Source: Rosellinia necatrix
Taxonomy: Eukaryota; Ascomycota; Sordariomycetes; Xylariales; Xylariaceae
DNA length: 64,000 nucleotides
Assembly (NCBI GenBank): GCA_021209875.1
Contig: JAGYVD010000002.1
Location: forward strand, 248,001 to 312,000
Direction: 5' to 3'
Below the pieces are notes generated by a model. That model was not told the origin of the DNA, did not search any database, and saw nothing but the letters and a program-made list of their open reading frames with translations. The position numbers were made by a program, and so were the translations under genes. Of the stretch, positions 12,401 through 24,702 are shown piece after piece; the first letter of the stretch is position 1, and each line of letters opens with the position of its first letter.

Positions 12401-15400
12401 CCTCCGTTCCAAATAAGGAGCCCGGTACGAAACCGCGTGCTGGCCTTACTGTAGCACTCCCGGACACTCGGCACCGGGCTGGGCTGGGCCACATATCGAG
12501 AGTGGGAGGGAGGCTCAGCAGTTGTGGTGACGACGTACAGAGCAGCTTTGACCCTGGAAGCACAGAGTGAGGGCCGAGCTAAGCCAAAGCGGAACCTGGT
12601 CGACTGCGAAAATCACGAGTTGCGATCCCAATAATGAATCCACCCTTTCGCCGCTCTTTTCGCTTCCAAGGTAGCCAATCTAACGAGATTACCCCCACCC
12701 CGAAAAAAAAAAGATGCGCAGTCAAGCCAGAGTGGTTAGTTACCCCGAGACGGGGAGACATGGGGTGGGGATCAATAGGTGCCAGCGCCATTTACATACT
12801 TGTACGTACTGTAGATAGCAGTAAGGTTAGGTAGGCAGTCCTACCAAGCATCTAGCCGACAGCCACCTTACCTTTCGCTAGAAATAGGATAGGGAAGTGA
12901 GATGCCTTGGATAGCGCAATGTACGTGTTGGGTTGTTGCTACAGTGGTTACTACGCCTGGAGACTGTGTATTACGGTGTGTGTTGTCCTACTTGCACTAT
13001 TAGATAATGAACTTGAATGATGGATTGCGCTAAGTAGCCTTGGACACACCAACTACCTATGACTTAACCTACCTACCTATCTTCGGCAAACGAAGGTGCC
13101 TAGATAACTGGTAAGGTGGATGAGCATGTAAGCAGCACTTTTGATTGGACATGGAAAAAACCCCAAAAAAAAGATATAGGGGCCAAGTGACAAAGCAAGG
13201 CATAAGAAGATAAAAAAAAAAAAATTTTAAAAAAAAAAATTTAATTAATTAAAAAAAAGTATAAAAAAAAATTTACACATTTTGATTGTTCTTATTGCAA
13301 GCAGGAGATAGACACAATTCAAGGGCATCATCCAATAACACAGTTCGTTCTTGTTATTGCCGTCAGCTAGAGTGTACCTCCCCCTCCACTTAAATAAAGA
13401 CCCGAAGCCCTTTACAGCACTATCTACACACCCTCTCATGCCTATCCAGTCCCCTCCCTGCCCTATCAATTGGCAGGCAACCAGGGTACCCAGAGTGTAC
13501 AAGTATGACTGAATTCCCAAGACATGAATCTGGTGAAACCACGGCCGACGCGGGCCAATACGCGAAATATCTATCTCTCGCACGATCCCTTATATATGGT
13601 ATGGCGGTGCGACATGGGAACACTCATAGACACACTAGGGGGATAGAGACAAGGCAGACGGCTCGCCCTTCGCCGATCGATCGGTTTTATTATCCCTTCG
13701 AAACACTTCCGCCCAAGTGGCCCTGTTGAAGGGCCGAGCTAACGAGAGACTGTAGATTGAAATTCCAAACTTAGGAACAAGATGCACATGGGTTGTGCAT
13801 GTGCACGCATGTGTGCAAGGTGGTGGGTGTATGCAGAGACCGAAGGGCCAAACCTAAGGCCTGTGAACAAGCGCAGATCAAACTTGCCTAAAGTTTCCGC
13901 ACATCCGTCAAGCCAACAGTTACCGTCGGTCGGCGGCTTTGTACATACAGTACGCCATATCCACAGTAAACCACACATTATCGGCATGGATGGGCAAAGC
14001 TATCTAGGCAGGTAATCGCAACCTGGGCAGACTACCATAGTGCCATGTCAAAGAGGATGCGTGGAGGGAGCGTCTGGTCCACGGGACAAGGAAAGACAGC
14101 TGAGTCGTATCTCCAATTTTTCTTTCCCCCTTCGTTTTCCTACCTTGTCCTAGGTCCGGTAATACTCCTCGCTATCCTATTTGCCTCATCGGTCCAAACC
14201 TATAAAGAACCGGTTTCGAAGGCGGAAAGATCTCCAACATCTGTCAGAGAGGTATTTGTGATGGCTATATCCCGGGCAAACTAGCCACATACAAGTAGAG
14301 AGAAAAAAAAAAAAGCCTACGTATGCGCGCGGTATAGCACTAGGAGCTCGACAAGCCGTAATACGACCTTACAGTGAGTGAGTGTGGTCTGGCAATTCGA
14401 CTCTTTCAGATGACCTACTTACACATTGGTCTCTGGCGGTGATGACATTCAACTGCAGCCAATTGCATGCGCTGTATGATATATCGGTGGTGAAAGGATT
14501 TGATGGGCCTACACCCTAGGTCGGGGATATACCTAACCTGGCCAGCAGGAATCGATTTGTTCCCCAGTTTATTGTAATTCGATTGTGCAATACCGTATGT
14601 AAAAGCAAAAGTGCAACTACCTGTTTGGGTATGTGTATATGGCTACGTAAGGGGGGGGGAGGTTTTGCATATCTTAACTTGATGCACATATGACCAAACT
14701 ACACAGGAAGTTAGAACGCCCTTGCGTAGACGTATTGTAGTGTAAGCTTGGGGGATATTGGATAGCCGTTCCATTAATAGATCAGATAATTACTACATAC
14801 TAGTACGGCACCCTCACTTATGGACTGACGATCCCCTTTGTCCCTTCCCACCGAGCCGTCACCATGAACAGAATTGGGGCGAACGACTGGATGCGTGGGG
14901 GTGTAGCGCTATTATTCTCTAACCGGAGCTCGGGACAGGAATCAACTGTCGTGCCTGATGTATTGCCTCAAAAAAAGCATCTTGCTCACCATTTGCCGAC
15001 ATAGCTGGGTATATACATAACTACGTGTACATACACTGCGTACATGATATAATTAATAGTGTGTTTGGAAACTAGGAACCTTAAACTAGGTTCACACCGG
15101 TACCCTACTAAGCCGTTTAGTGCTAGCGGTCGAGAAGCCTCGGTTCTCCGCCCTATGGCTCTTATAGTTCCCTCCTCATTGGCCATCTTTTTTTCTAATT
15201 AGTCCTCAACAAGGGAATAAGCTCCGTGATATTAGCTAGAGGCTGTAACATGAGATACATGTGTGTTTCTGTTCCTTATTTGACACTTCCGGCGTATAGC
15301 CATGCCGCTCTAATTAATAAACCCTTCTGAGTATGGTTCTCCAGAAATTGGGGTGTCATGTAGGTAGGTACCTAGTGAGTGTGGTGTGGTGTAGTTAGAT

Positions 15401-16850
15401 GTGTGCAGAGACAAATGCTGTTGTATACAGTATGATAAACAGCCTCCAAGAGCTGGCTCCGAGAGAGAGAGAGAGAGAGGAAAAAGAAATGGGTTTGTCG
15501 TTTGGTCGGCTGGACTAGGTGGTTGAATGGAATGGATGGTGATGATGCCTTCGGTTGAAGACTTTGTAGGCCAACAAACGAAATGCGTCAGGCACTGAAT
15601 AAGGTACCTTGCACATGGGCAGGTGGTTTGGGACGTTTGCGTCGTGATGATGGACACACACCCTGTTTCTCAGCGCCCGATTTGCCATGTACGCCACCAA
15701 CCCCTACGGGACAAGCCTGGGCAGTCTTCGCGGGCCCTTTCTTTCTTGCTCTCGGGCTCCACAATACGGGGTCACGGTCAGCCACTTGAACACTCACAGT
15801 CGTACTCGCAGCACTGCAAGACCCCATGTGGGGCCCCTGACACATCACCCAATTAGCAGGCTGTTGGTTTTGGGTTGGACGGTGCATCAAACCAGGATCC
15901 CTCCTGATTGGGCTGTCTGCTAGGACAGTATCACTGTAGCGGACAAGGAGCGTTGGCGCGGGACGCAATGGGATGGGATGGGAAGGGACGAAAGGGACAG
16001 GGCCGTGGAACGAAAGCGGTGTCCGCCCTCTCCCGTAGGCAGGTATACTCGTGTCCGGGCAGTTTGAGGCAGGCAGGTACCTACTGTAGTAGTAGTAGTA
16101 GTATTAACGTCTAATCTAGGTGTCTGACAGTGCTAAAAGGTACCTACTGTAGGTAGCGCGGTAGGTAATGCAGTCACTGCAAGCTGACGGCCCCTACTAC
16201 TAGGTACATTGGGTAACTTACACCACCTCAACCATCCAAAGGTGGTTCCTCAGTTGCAAAATGCCTCTCCCACACCCCCTACCGCTCGGGTACGAGAAGC
16301 TACCTTGGTGTGCTTATTTCCCACACCATGCTGGCTGGTCACCACTAGTAGAACCTGGTACAGTAGACCGTGGACTACAGTGAGAACACACTGTATAGTA
16401 GGTACTATGTAAGCCTTTGTAGGTGAGGAGCGACCCCCGGCACACACACACACAGAGGCACACGGACACGCCCACCCCAGTCTCAATCCGGCCATTAGAA
16501 ACCTTCGGTGCTCCTACCTTCCCTCCCTACCGACCTAGCTCAAAAGTCAGCTACGGGCTACCTCGTTACGGGGTACCTTGGGTACGTACCTGGACACCCG
16601 ACGTCCAATGGCGTGGGCTGGATCGCGTTAGTACGGGTACTGGTAACGGACTGACTGGCTTACATACCACCTAGTACATTACATTACCGCATGCCTCCAG
16701 TCCAAGCCCTCATATCAAGCAAGCATTAGATAGGTAGTCGGCAGTCTAATTGCCATTAACTAGCATTCAGAAGCGTTTCCCTTCCTCATTAACCTGACTT
16801 GTCTGTCCATCCATGTATATTATTCTTCGAGCGCCACCTCAGATTCCAAT

Positions 16851-18154
16851 TGATTGATTGATTTGCCTTTTCCCACCGACGAAGCAAGCGAGACATGTGA
16901 ACGAAAACAAGACCTCTGGACCTTCACCAGCTTTTCTGCCACTCCATCCTTCCCCAGCCAGAGAAAGCCGAGACCAACAACGCCAGGGCCCAAGCCGAAG
17001 CCGGGCGAACTTCGCGAGCGTCGAGAGAGACAGCGACGGAGATCCCTTCTACCATACTAATAGGTCCGCGTTCGTCCGACCTGCCTTCTAACTGCCAACT
17101 GCCTCTTGCCTTCACCTCCACCTCCACCTCCTGCCTCTGTGTGCCTCGCTCGACCTCTTCGTCCCGCTTCCTGCTTCCTGCTTCCTACTTCCTGCTCCAT
17201 ATTGCTGTCCTATCTTTGTGCTTGTTTCGACCCTGGCTCTGTGAAGTCATACCGATCAACGTCCACGGCGGCGGCGACAACAACGACGGCGACAACGACG
17301 ACGACGAGTGCCATACAGCTAGCTCTTGGGGCGTCAAGGCTCCTTGTAGCTACCAGACGAACACGGGGGACGGACACGACGGCGGTAGCAGCAGCAGTGA
17401 CGAGGTAACTTATACAAACAAGCCGGTCTGCGAACTACGACTGGGACAAGCCACAACCTTCCCCTCCAACCACCCGATCCTAATAGCTGACCAGCCCGTG
17501 CGAGCCGGGTCAAGGCAAGGCGGAACGAGACAAGCACAGAAACAACACCAAACGTCACCGGCCCTCTAACCGGCAAACTAGCCAACGCGGATCGGGGCAC
17601 TCCCATAAAGGCGGCCCTGATCCTTCTACTCTCATTGTTCGTGGATATGGCTTGTTGGAGATGACCATCTTGTCCAGCCTACCACCCTCGCCAGTTCACC
17701 TATCCATCCACCCGGGTCGCTCATTCATCCAGCAGTCTTAGTGCTCGCAACTTCGTTTGATCATAGCAGATCAGCTGACACGTCAATTCGATCACAGCCG
17801 CGTTTGACATAGGTATCTGTTCAGAAGCTGGTTGCTAGTATAAAGGGATATCTGCAGTAGGATCTGATATGGCACCGCGCCTTACAACGTACCGCACCCA
17901 ACGACTCTGAATAATACGGCTTTCGACAAAGACAGCAGCCCACGAGTGGAATAGCACAATCACTGTGGTGATAGCTGGAGTACGACCGCCTCATTCAGCT
18001 TGTTTCGTCCCACTACCGCTCCAGGCTTCGTTATTTGCTGTATTGACCATCTACCATCTGCCATCTGCTCAAGTTCACTGAATCACCCATACCCCTCCTC
18101 TTTCCTTCCCACACCTCGACCTAACCACCCCTCGTTCCTTTTCTCCTACCATCC
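16851..18154 (+). other. Pyrimidine-rich upstream/leader region of the cyclin gene
   Basis: No independent gene is supported. The region has runs of CTTCCTG/CCACCT pyrimidine-rich sequence (17100-17215), a CGACAAC-type trinucleotide patch (17265-17310) and a second C/T-rich stretch directly before the cyclin ATG (18080-18150). Long C/T-rich leaders are common before fungal regulatory genes, so this may be promoter plus 5' UTR. One long frame (17141-17569) has no ATG and was rejected as a gene. Confidence 0.45.
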
Positions 18155-20173
18155 ATGTCTTCTACCAGCACACTTCCTCCTCAGTCGTACTCAGCAGCGG
18201 GCTACCCACATCGTAACATCCCTCCCCCGTTGAACTTCAGGAAGCTCCAAGGCGGCTTCGTGGCAAAAGTGACCGGCTCATCTATTGGTGGTCTTCGAAC
18301 CCCCCCAGCAGAAGGCGATATGAGTGCCGCGTACCACCATCCCATGGTTGCTGGCAATACTTACGATGCCCATGTTGCCCTTGCCCGGCATCCAAATGGC
18401 ATTGCGCCTCCCCGCATGAATACCAGCGCCGTCATATACAATGTGGCCGTTCATCCGCAGCCCAAATCTCAGTCTCAATCTGCTCAAGCTCAGCCCCTGT
18501 CATCGCAGCTTCCCACTACTTACGCACTACGTTCACACCCAAGCGCGACATCGTCGCGAACTTTGACTCAACCGTCCGCATCTACGCAACCTGGCACATC
18601 GAGAGGTCGTTCCGAAGATGTGGCCGATCCCGGCACGGAAGACTCGTCTATGGTGATGCACAGCCTGAAATTGCCTAGGTGTATTAGCCCCAATGGTGGT
18701 AACCTGGATGATTTTGCTGCGCTGGTAGGTTCCAGAACGCCCTAAATGGTGAAAAAGAAGCTTAGACTAATAGCGCTGTAGATGACGTGTTTCTTCTGGT
18801 TCGAAACTATGGACACAATAGAAGCCGCAGAACAGATCAATGCTCGCCGACTATCCGAGCCACTCGCCCCTTTATCGAAGTACACGGTACCCTGCCCGTC
18901 GTACAAGAAATGGGTTAGCAGCATCCTGTCTACAACACAGGTGACCCAGAATGTAGTGCTGCTGGCGCTATTATTCGTATATCGACTGAAAAAAACCAAC
19001 CCAATGGTACATGGTAATCCGGGAAGCGAATATCGATTATTGACAGTTGCCTTGATGCTCGGTAACAAGTTCTTAGATGATAACACCTACACGAACAAGA
19101 CCTGGGCGGATGTTTCTGGCATTTCGGTCAAGGAAATTCATGTCATGGAAGTTGAATTTCTCAGTAATATGAGATACGGCCTATTGACATCCAAGGAGCA
19201 GTGGCAGGAGTGGCTAGAGAAGCTAGCTTGCTACCATGCGTATTGTGAAAGGGCAAGGGCAGAAGAGGTAACTCGTCAAGCGCAAAACACACCAGTTTAC
19301 CACCTGTCGCCAAATGGAAATTATGTATCGCCTTTACCGTCGCCCACGGCGCTCATCCCCACAAGCATGCATGCCCCGTCATCGCTCGCAGCAGCATACT
19401 CTCCGCCTCCAGCGTCACAGAGCAGCTGGGACAGCATGTATCATCCAACGCCAACAGTGTCTCCGCTGGCTGCCAAACCGAGCCTAGGCCATCCGATGGT
19501 ACGAAAGCGAAGTCTAGAGGCAACCGAGGAGCCGGCACCGAAGAGGATATCTCGTCCTCTTGCCCAACCCACTGTCCCATTGTTGCGCCCAATCCCATGT
19601 GGCACGGATCCCGTTCGGCTTCCCGCGCCGCAGCTTACTCTCGATACTAGCCCAGTCATGGTACCCAACGCATATGGGCCGTCGAATCATGCACCGCAGT
19701 CAGTCGTATCGCTGCCGCCTCTCAACGTTGGCATCCGCGCAATGTCGACCGTGTACTCGACACCAACTACGACATGGGCACACCAAGGCGCTGTCCTGCC
19801 AACCTGTGGGCCACAAACACCGTCATACACAGTTCCTTCCAACTATGGCACGCCAACTAGGAGACATAGCCCATCGGCCATTGCAGCCTTTGGGTCTTCT
19901 CCATTAGCGGAGGCTTACGCCAGCCATACGCCCATATCAAATTCGCCTTCGGTATATCTGCAGCAGCGAGCTAGTCCCTACAAGCCAGTCCGTCGTGTGA
20001 ATACGCTCCTGAATCCGGCTCCGTCGATTCCGCTTGCAGAATATCACTTCGGCTCAAGCCAGATGCACTACCAGCCAATAGGCCGCCGTCACGATGTCCG
20101 CTCGGGCATCGTGCCCGAATTCATGCCGACTTATGGTCACCAACAACGGCATCAGCTCCACCCATATCATTAG
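18155..20173 (+). CDS. Pho80/Clg1-like cyclin
   Basis: Predicted regulatory subunit of a cyclin-dependent kinase, of the Pho80/Pcl superfamily and closest in layout to Clg1-like proteins. Exons are 18155-18724 and 18782-20173, giving 652 aa. The 57-nt intron runs from GTAGGT to GCTGTAG with an internal CTAAT branch, and phase 0 joins ...DFAAL to MTCFFWFE. Residues 1-190 are low-complexity (Ser/Pro/Gln). The cyclin box lies at roughly 225-340: PSYKKWVSSIL, VVLLALLFVYRL, SEYRLLTVALMLGNKFLDDN (the conserved MLGNKFLDD core) and EVEFLSNMRYGL. The C-terminal 300 residues are Pro/Ser/Thr/Tyr-rich and probably disordered. In yeasts such cyclins pair with Pho85-type kinases; the partner here is inferred. 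Neighbours are unrelated. Confidence 0.88.
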
Positions 20174-22105
20174 TAACCTCGCCCACGACCATGTTATGGA
20201 AAATTTCCCCCTCGTTTCGTCAATTCTACTGCATTATGCAAATCAGATCAAGCTAGAACTTGATCCCAGCATCTTGCGAGCTGTATTTTTTTTTATTTTT
20301 TTTTTCCCTCTCGATTGATTGATTGTGAACTGCATGGCCGCCGGCGTTTGAAGGTGGCACATAGTCGATACCGACTCGTCGTTACAGGGATTGATTTGGG
20401 ATTTGTCTCGCACGGCCAAAAATCTTACATGCATCACGTTGGGCGTTTTTTTGTCTCTACATTGTAATGCATAGAGCAGGAGTCTGCTGACCCGGGAGGT
20501 TGCAAAGCAAACCATGCTACGACGTATAAGAGGACGTTTTCAGCTCCGTCAGCCCGTCGGGTAAACAGACGGTGGCGTAGCTGACATGAAATGGCATTGG
20601 GAGCGTGGCGACAAGGGGAGTTGGGACATGCCTTCCCCGTGGTGTATGAGGGCACCGTTTTCCGGCGACTTCTGCACATATCTAGTCGTCCTGCCAACGT
20701 CGACGTGATAGGGAGAAAGCAGCAACTAGTATTTAGTGCGTCACACAAAATGACGCGAGATGGCTGGGAATAAAGTGCGCTTTTCAGTGAACTCAATGAT
20801 CATCTGCCGAACCTGATTGATTCGTTGCGCTGTAGTTACATGTTTGTTTTGTTCATTTATTTTGTTGACCGCTGCGAAATGCAATGATGTAATGCGTCAA
20901 TCTTCTATCTTATCATATCTTATCTTATCTTCTACTATATTCTAGCCATCCGGGCATAGGCAGGAGATAACGTTTTCTTGGCTGTAGAGGAATCTAGGCC
21001 TAATTAGGTATAGCCTTTGATTGTTCCAAACCCATACCCAATTTCTATGGGATAGGTATGAAAAGCCTTGTCACTAACCTGTTCTGGATAAAACTCTAGA
21101 GCGCATTAGCTTCATTGTCTAAATCAATTACAACATCATCCCCTGCTTGTGCTTCCGATGCCAAATATTAGGTACCTGTGATCTTGAATGCGATCCTACG
21201 CCTTGAATTGTTTAAAAATGCTATACTAGCTAGCTAACCCTTAATCGTTACCCATGAAATCTTATACTTGCAGCGTAGCGAGCTAAATTGCGTCGAATTA
21301 GCCAGTTTAGGTATTGATACCTAAGCATAAATCAATACGTTTGTGCTGTAGCAGGGGCATGGGGAAGCTTTGCTGAAATAGGTTAGTTATGGCCAATTTC
21401 GCCAAGGACACAGTCGATTTAGCCAAGTCGTTATAGTGTAGAACCGTGGATGTGCAATTAGACGTCAAACAAACCCTGCTAGTGTATGTACTAAGAAACA
21501 ACAGCAAGTGCTACATTGGTGAGAGCGCGCTAGCGTTGATACTTTGCTTATTAGCATTTTGTTTCCGAGTCAATGAGATACACGTGTATGCTTTTAACTG
21601 TAACCTGCTTCCTTCTCTTACAAGATTAAAGGATAAATGCCGGAGTTAACTATCGCCGAGCATTCAATTACCATGTGCTAGTTCCGGACGACCGACAGGA
21701 ATGCTGGTATAAGTTTCGGGATGGTTCCGACGCGCCAACGGATCCGATGCTACCTCGGCCATCGGTCACCAGTCATCTCGGGATTCAACTAGGGACGCTT
21801 CATACCCTGCCTGACCTGTTTAAAATGTGATGATGTTTGTCTCAGGGGCCTTTTTGTTTGGTGTGACGTCGGCGCAATAGCCTGTCGTCAGGCGAGTTAA
21901 AAACAGGTTGGACGTCTACGTGGGTCAAGTACAGACATCTAAACCCAAGGCGGGTAGATCTAGTAAGTAACTTCTTGTGTGGAGGAGAAGAGCTCCGAGG
22001 AGGTGCTATCACTCACTCCATTCCCATACATACAACCTCGGTGTTGGTTTTTTTTGTCATGATTACTTACCTACTTCCTTCCACATGCACACAATATACA
22101 TAACT

Positions 22106-22142
<37 letters not shown>

Positions 22143-22480
22143 ACGTACCTATAGTTGGATATATGAGGTAGGTTATGCATATACTTTCTTCACCCAATTC
22201 AATCACAGTTCCCTCTAAATTCAGAACGACCCAAAAATCAATCTTGCACGAAACACAGATATACGCCTATTAAGCCCTTCATCGGCACTGGAAGGCCAAA
22301 AGAAAGTAAAGGTTGCCGCATAAACGTGCACATGGTCATCCATCAGATAAATTATTTGCATCAGGGATTTATTTATTTATTTTAAACTTCCGATCCTGCA
22401 GGACAAGTGGAAGTGTCCCGCTCATGAGAATCTTGGCCGTAACCCTGACCCGCGGACTCGGGACGACGAGAACTTTCACC
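20174..22480. other. Intergenic, no gene seen
   Basis: Contains the 3' region of the cyclin gene (T-rich run at 20286-20306), a TATCT-type patch at 20912-20940, and a TA microsatellite at about 22109-22137. AT content rises between 20.8 and 21.7 kb. No coding motif or RNA gene was recognized. Confidence 0.55.
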
Positions 22481-22896
22481 ATGTCGTCGATCGCAGCAGC
22501 AGCAACGGCAGTAGTGGGAGGAGAAAGATGGGGAGGAGGGGGAGGAGGGAAGAAGGGGAAGTCGAGGATGCAGCGCTGGTTCCCTGGCACCGCGCACCCG
22601 CTGGTCGTGAGCGCGCCGATGGCCTTCGTGACGACCCCCGAGCTCGCGACTGAGGTGGTCCGGGCCGACGGTCTCGGTGCGTTGCCTTGCGTTGCCTTGC
22701 GTTGCCTTGCCTTTTGAATCCCTACCTTCTCTCTCTCTCACACATACACACACATACACATATACATACACACACATACACATACACACACATACACACA
22801 CACCCCCTCCCCCGCTTTCTCCCCCTTGTCTCCCAAACCCCAATCCCTCAGTCACTATCTCTCTCTGCCTCTCTCTCTCTCTCCCACACACACACG

Positions 22897-22954
<58 letters not shown>

Positions 22955-24702
22955 TTCCGAGAACCAACTCGCACACAATATGCTGACGAGGCGGCCCCCC
23001 TAAACAGGCTTCATACAGGGCGGTCGCACCTTCAAGCCCGGCTCGCCCGACCTCGCGCAGCTCGAGGCACAGCTCGCGCGAGCGAGGGACCTCCTGTCCC
23101 GGGCAGAAGGGCAGCCGCAGGGACGGCGGCAGCCGCAGGGACGGCGGCAGCCGCGGCGGACAGATGACGTACTCCCCGTCGGCGTCGGCTTCGTGCTGTT
23201 CTCGGACTGCGCCGCCGCGCACTTCGCCGCGACCGCCGCGCCCATCCTCGCGCGCCACCGGCCCGCCGCCGTCTGGCTCTTCGCGCCGGACCCGGACGGC
23301 CCGCCGGACACGCTGCGCCGGATCGTCGAGTCCCTCCGCTCCACTGCCATCACCACCACCACCACCACTACCACCACCACGTCCTCCATCACCTCCGCCG
23401 CCGCCGCTGCTCCTCCTCCTCCGCCGCCCCCGCCGTCGCCGCCTCGCATCGTCATACAGGTCGGCACGGTCGCCGCGGCCCGCCATGCCGCGGCCCTCAG
23501 CGCCGACGTCATCGTCGCCCAGGGCATCGACGCCGGCGGGCACCAGTTCGCGCGCGGCGCCGGCGTCGTCAGTCTCGTGCCTGAGGTCTGCGATAGTGAG
23601 TGCTCCCCTCTCGCTCTCCTTCTCCCTCTCCACCCCTCCCTCCCTTCCCCTTCCCCCCCTACCACTCATCACCTGTGTCTTCGGGGTGGCACGTACTTAA
23701 GGCAGGCTTGCCACCCGTTTCGGGAAGGAGCGAGGGAAAAAAAAAATGTGAAAAATGTTTTTTTTTTTTTTTCCTCTATTGACGCATGAGAGGGTAGTGC
23801 TGCGCGAGGAGTTTCCGGATCGCGAGATCGCCGTCTGGGCCGCTGGTGGCATCGCCGACGGCCGCGGTGTCGCGGCCGCGCTGGCGCTCGGGGCCGAGGC
23901 TGCTGTTTTGGGGACGAGGGTATGTCCCCCAGCCCCCTTTTTCTTTTTTTTTTTTTTCCCCTTTTAGGCGTAGGTGTTTCCATGGTGTGGACCACGGGGA
24001 GTAAAACCGGAAACGGGACTCGGGGGGGTCCTTTGCATGGCCCGGCCTCGGATGACGGCTCCCAACCCATATTCCGAGTAGACGGAAATTTGTAGTTAGT
24101 AGTAGTAGAAGACTCGCTAACTATGTATGGGGTTTGCAGTACATGGTGGCGCCCGAGTCGGAGGCGCAGGGCTATAAGAGGGAGGCCCTCCTGTCGGCCT
24201 CGGACGGCGCGACGAGCACGGTCAAGTAAGTAGGAAGCTGGCGCGAGAACTCCGCGAAGACACACCCCCCCCCCCAACTCCCCCTCCCTTTTTCTCACAT
24301 ACACTTACGGGAAGATAGATCCCAAATACATGACCACGTACAAGGGAATCGCACCTGGCCCGCCCTATACGACGGCCGCGCGCTCGTGCACCCGTCCTAC
24401 ACGGATCACCAGGCCGGCGTGCCGATCGAGGAGAACGAGGCACGCTACAAGGCGGCGAAGGAGAAGGGCGACGTCTCTAGGATGGTCACTTGGTCGTAAG
24501 TGTTACCCCCCCCAACCCCTTCTCCTATCTGACTTGTCATAAGGTGTCATCCTTGGGTACCGTTCACTTGTATGGTGTTGACTCCTCTTTTAGTGGATCC
24601 GCGGTTGGTCTCGTAAGAAGTGCACTTCCTGCGGCAGAGATCACAAGGAAGGTCAGAGAGGAGGCCGTGGTGGCCATAGAGAGATTGAGGGCTGCCATGT
24701 GA
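22481..24702 (+). CDS. Nitronate monooxygenase (2-nitropropane dioxygenase family)
   Basis: FMN-dependent oxidation of alkyl nitronates to carbonyl compounds and nitrite. Six exons: 22481-22676, 23008-23595, 23798-23919, 24140-24225, 24319-24495, 24594-24702. They total 1278 nt with consistent phases and encode 425 aa. Family marks: APMAFVTTPELA (res 45-56), GLGFIQGG across junction 1 (64-71), AQGIDAGGHQ with the catalytic-type His (236-245), the phosphate-binding segment AAGGIADGRGVAAALALGA (from 276), NRTWPALYDGRALVHPSY, and the C-terminal VGLVRSALPAAEI. The start has a good context (TTCACCATGTCG); Met30 is an alternative. Oddities: a homopolymeric insert of Thr x10, Ala x5 and Pro x8 at residues 181-208, an 18-bp coding repeat (RRQPQG) at 101-115, and a 331-nt first intron filled with microsatellites. 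FMN-site and catalytic elements are present, so it is likely functional. Confidence 0.9.
22731..22950 (+). repeat. CA/TA and CT microsatellites inside intron 1
   Basis: The first intron of the nitronate monooxygenase gene consists largely of a CACATA/CACACA tract (22739-22802) and a long CT tract (22856-22950, the last 45 bases almost pure). A CTGAC branch-like site (22982) and a CAG acceptor (23007) follow. Confidence 0.9.

Larger units (their letters stand above)
6241..16850. other. Repeat-spotted, gene-poor intergenic region
   Basis: No coding gene could be supported. The stretch is rich in short words of the TAGGTA/TACCTA type, often chained into TAGGTACCTACC-like strings (for example near 8280-8350, 8570-8590, 11350, 13060, 15360, 16080-16210). 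It also holds microsatellites: GGAT-type at 6530-6560, CACATA-type at 9630-9672, GA at 15464-15479. There are homopolymer runs as well (T at 11818, A/T at 13213-13273). The words occur on both strands and in no coding exon I examined. Confidence 0.55.

Noticed and set aside
17141..17569. 142-codon open frame with a hydrophobic start, resembling a secreted Asp/Gly-rich protein
   Set aside because: It begins with GTG and has no ATG before the hydrophobic part. It overlaps pyrimidine-rich leader sequence and trinucleotide repeats, so it is more likely 5' UTR of the cyclin gene.
22382..22978. Minus-strand frame rich in Arg-Glu repeats
   Set aside because: A translation of the CT microsatellite in intron 1 of nitronate monooxygenase.
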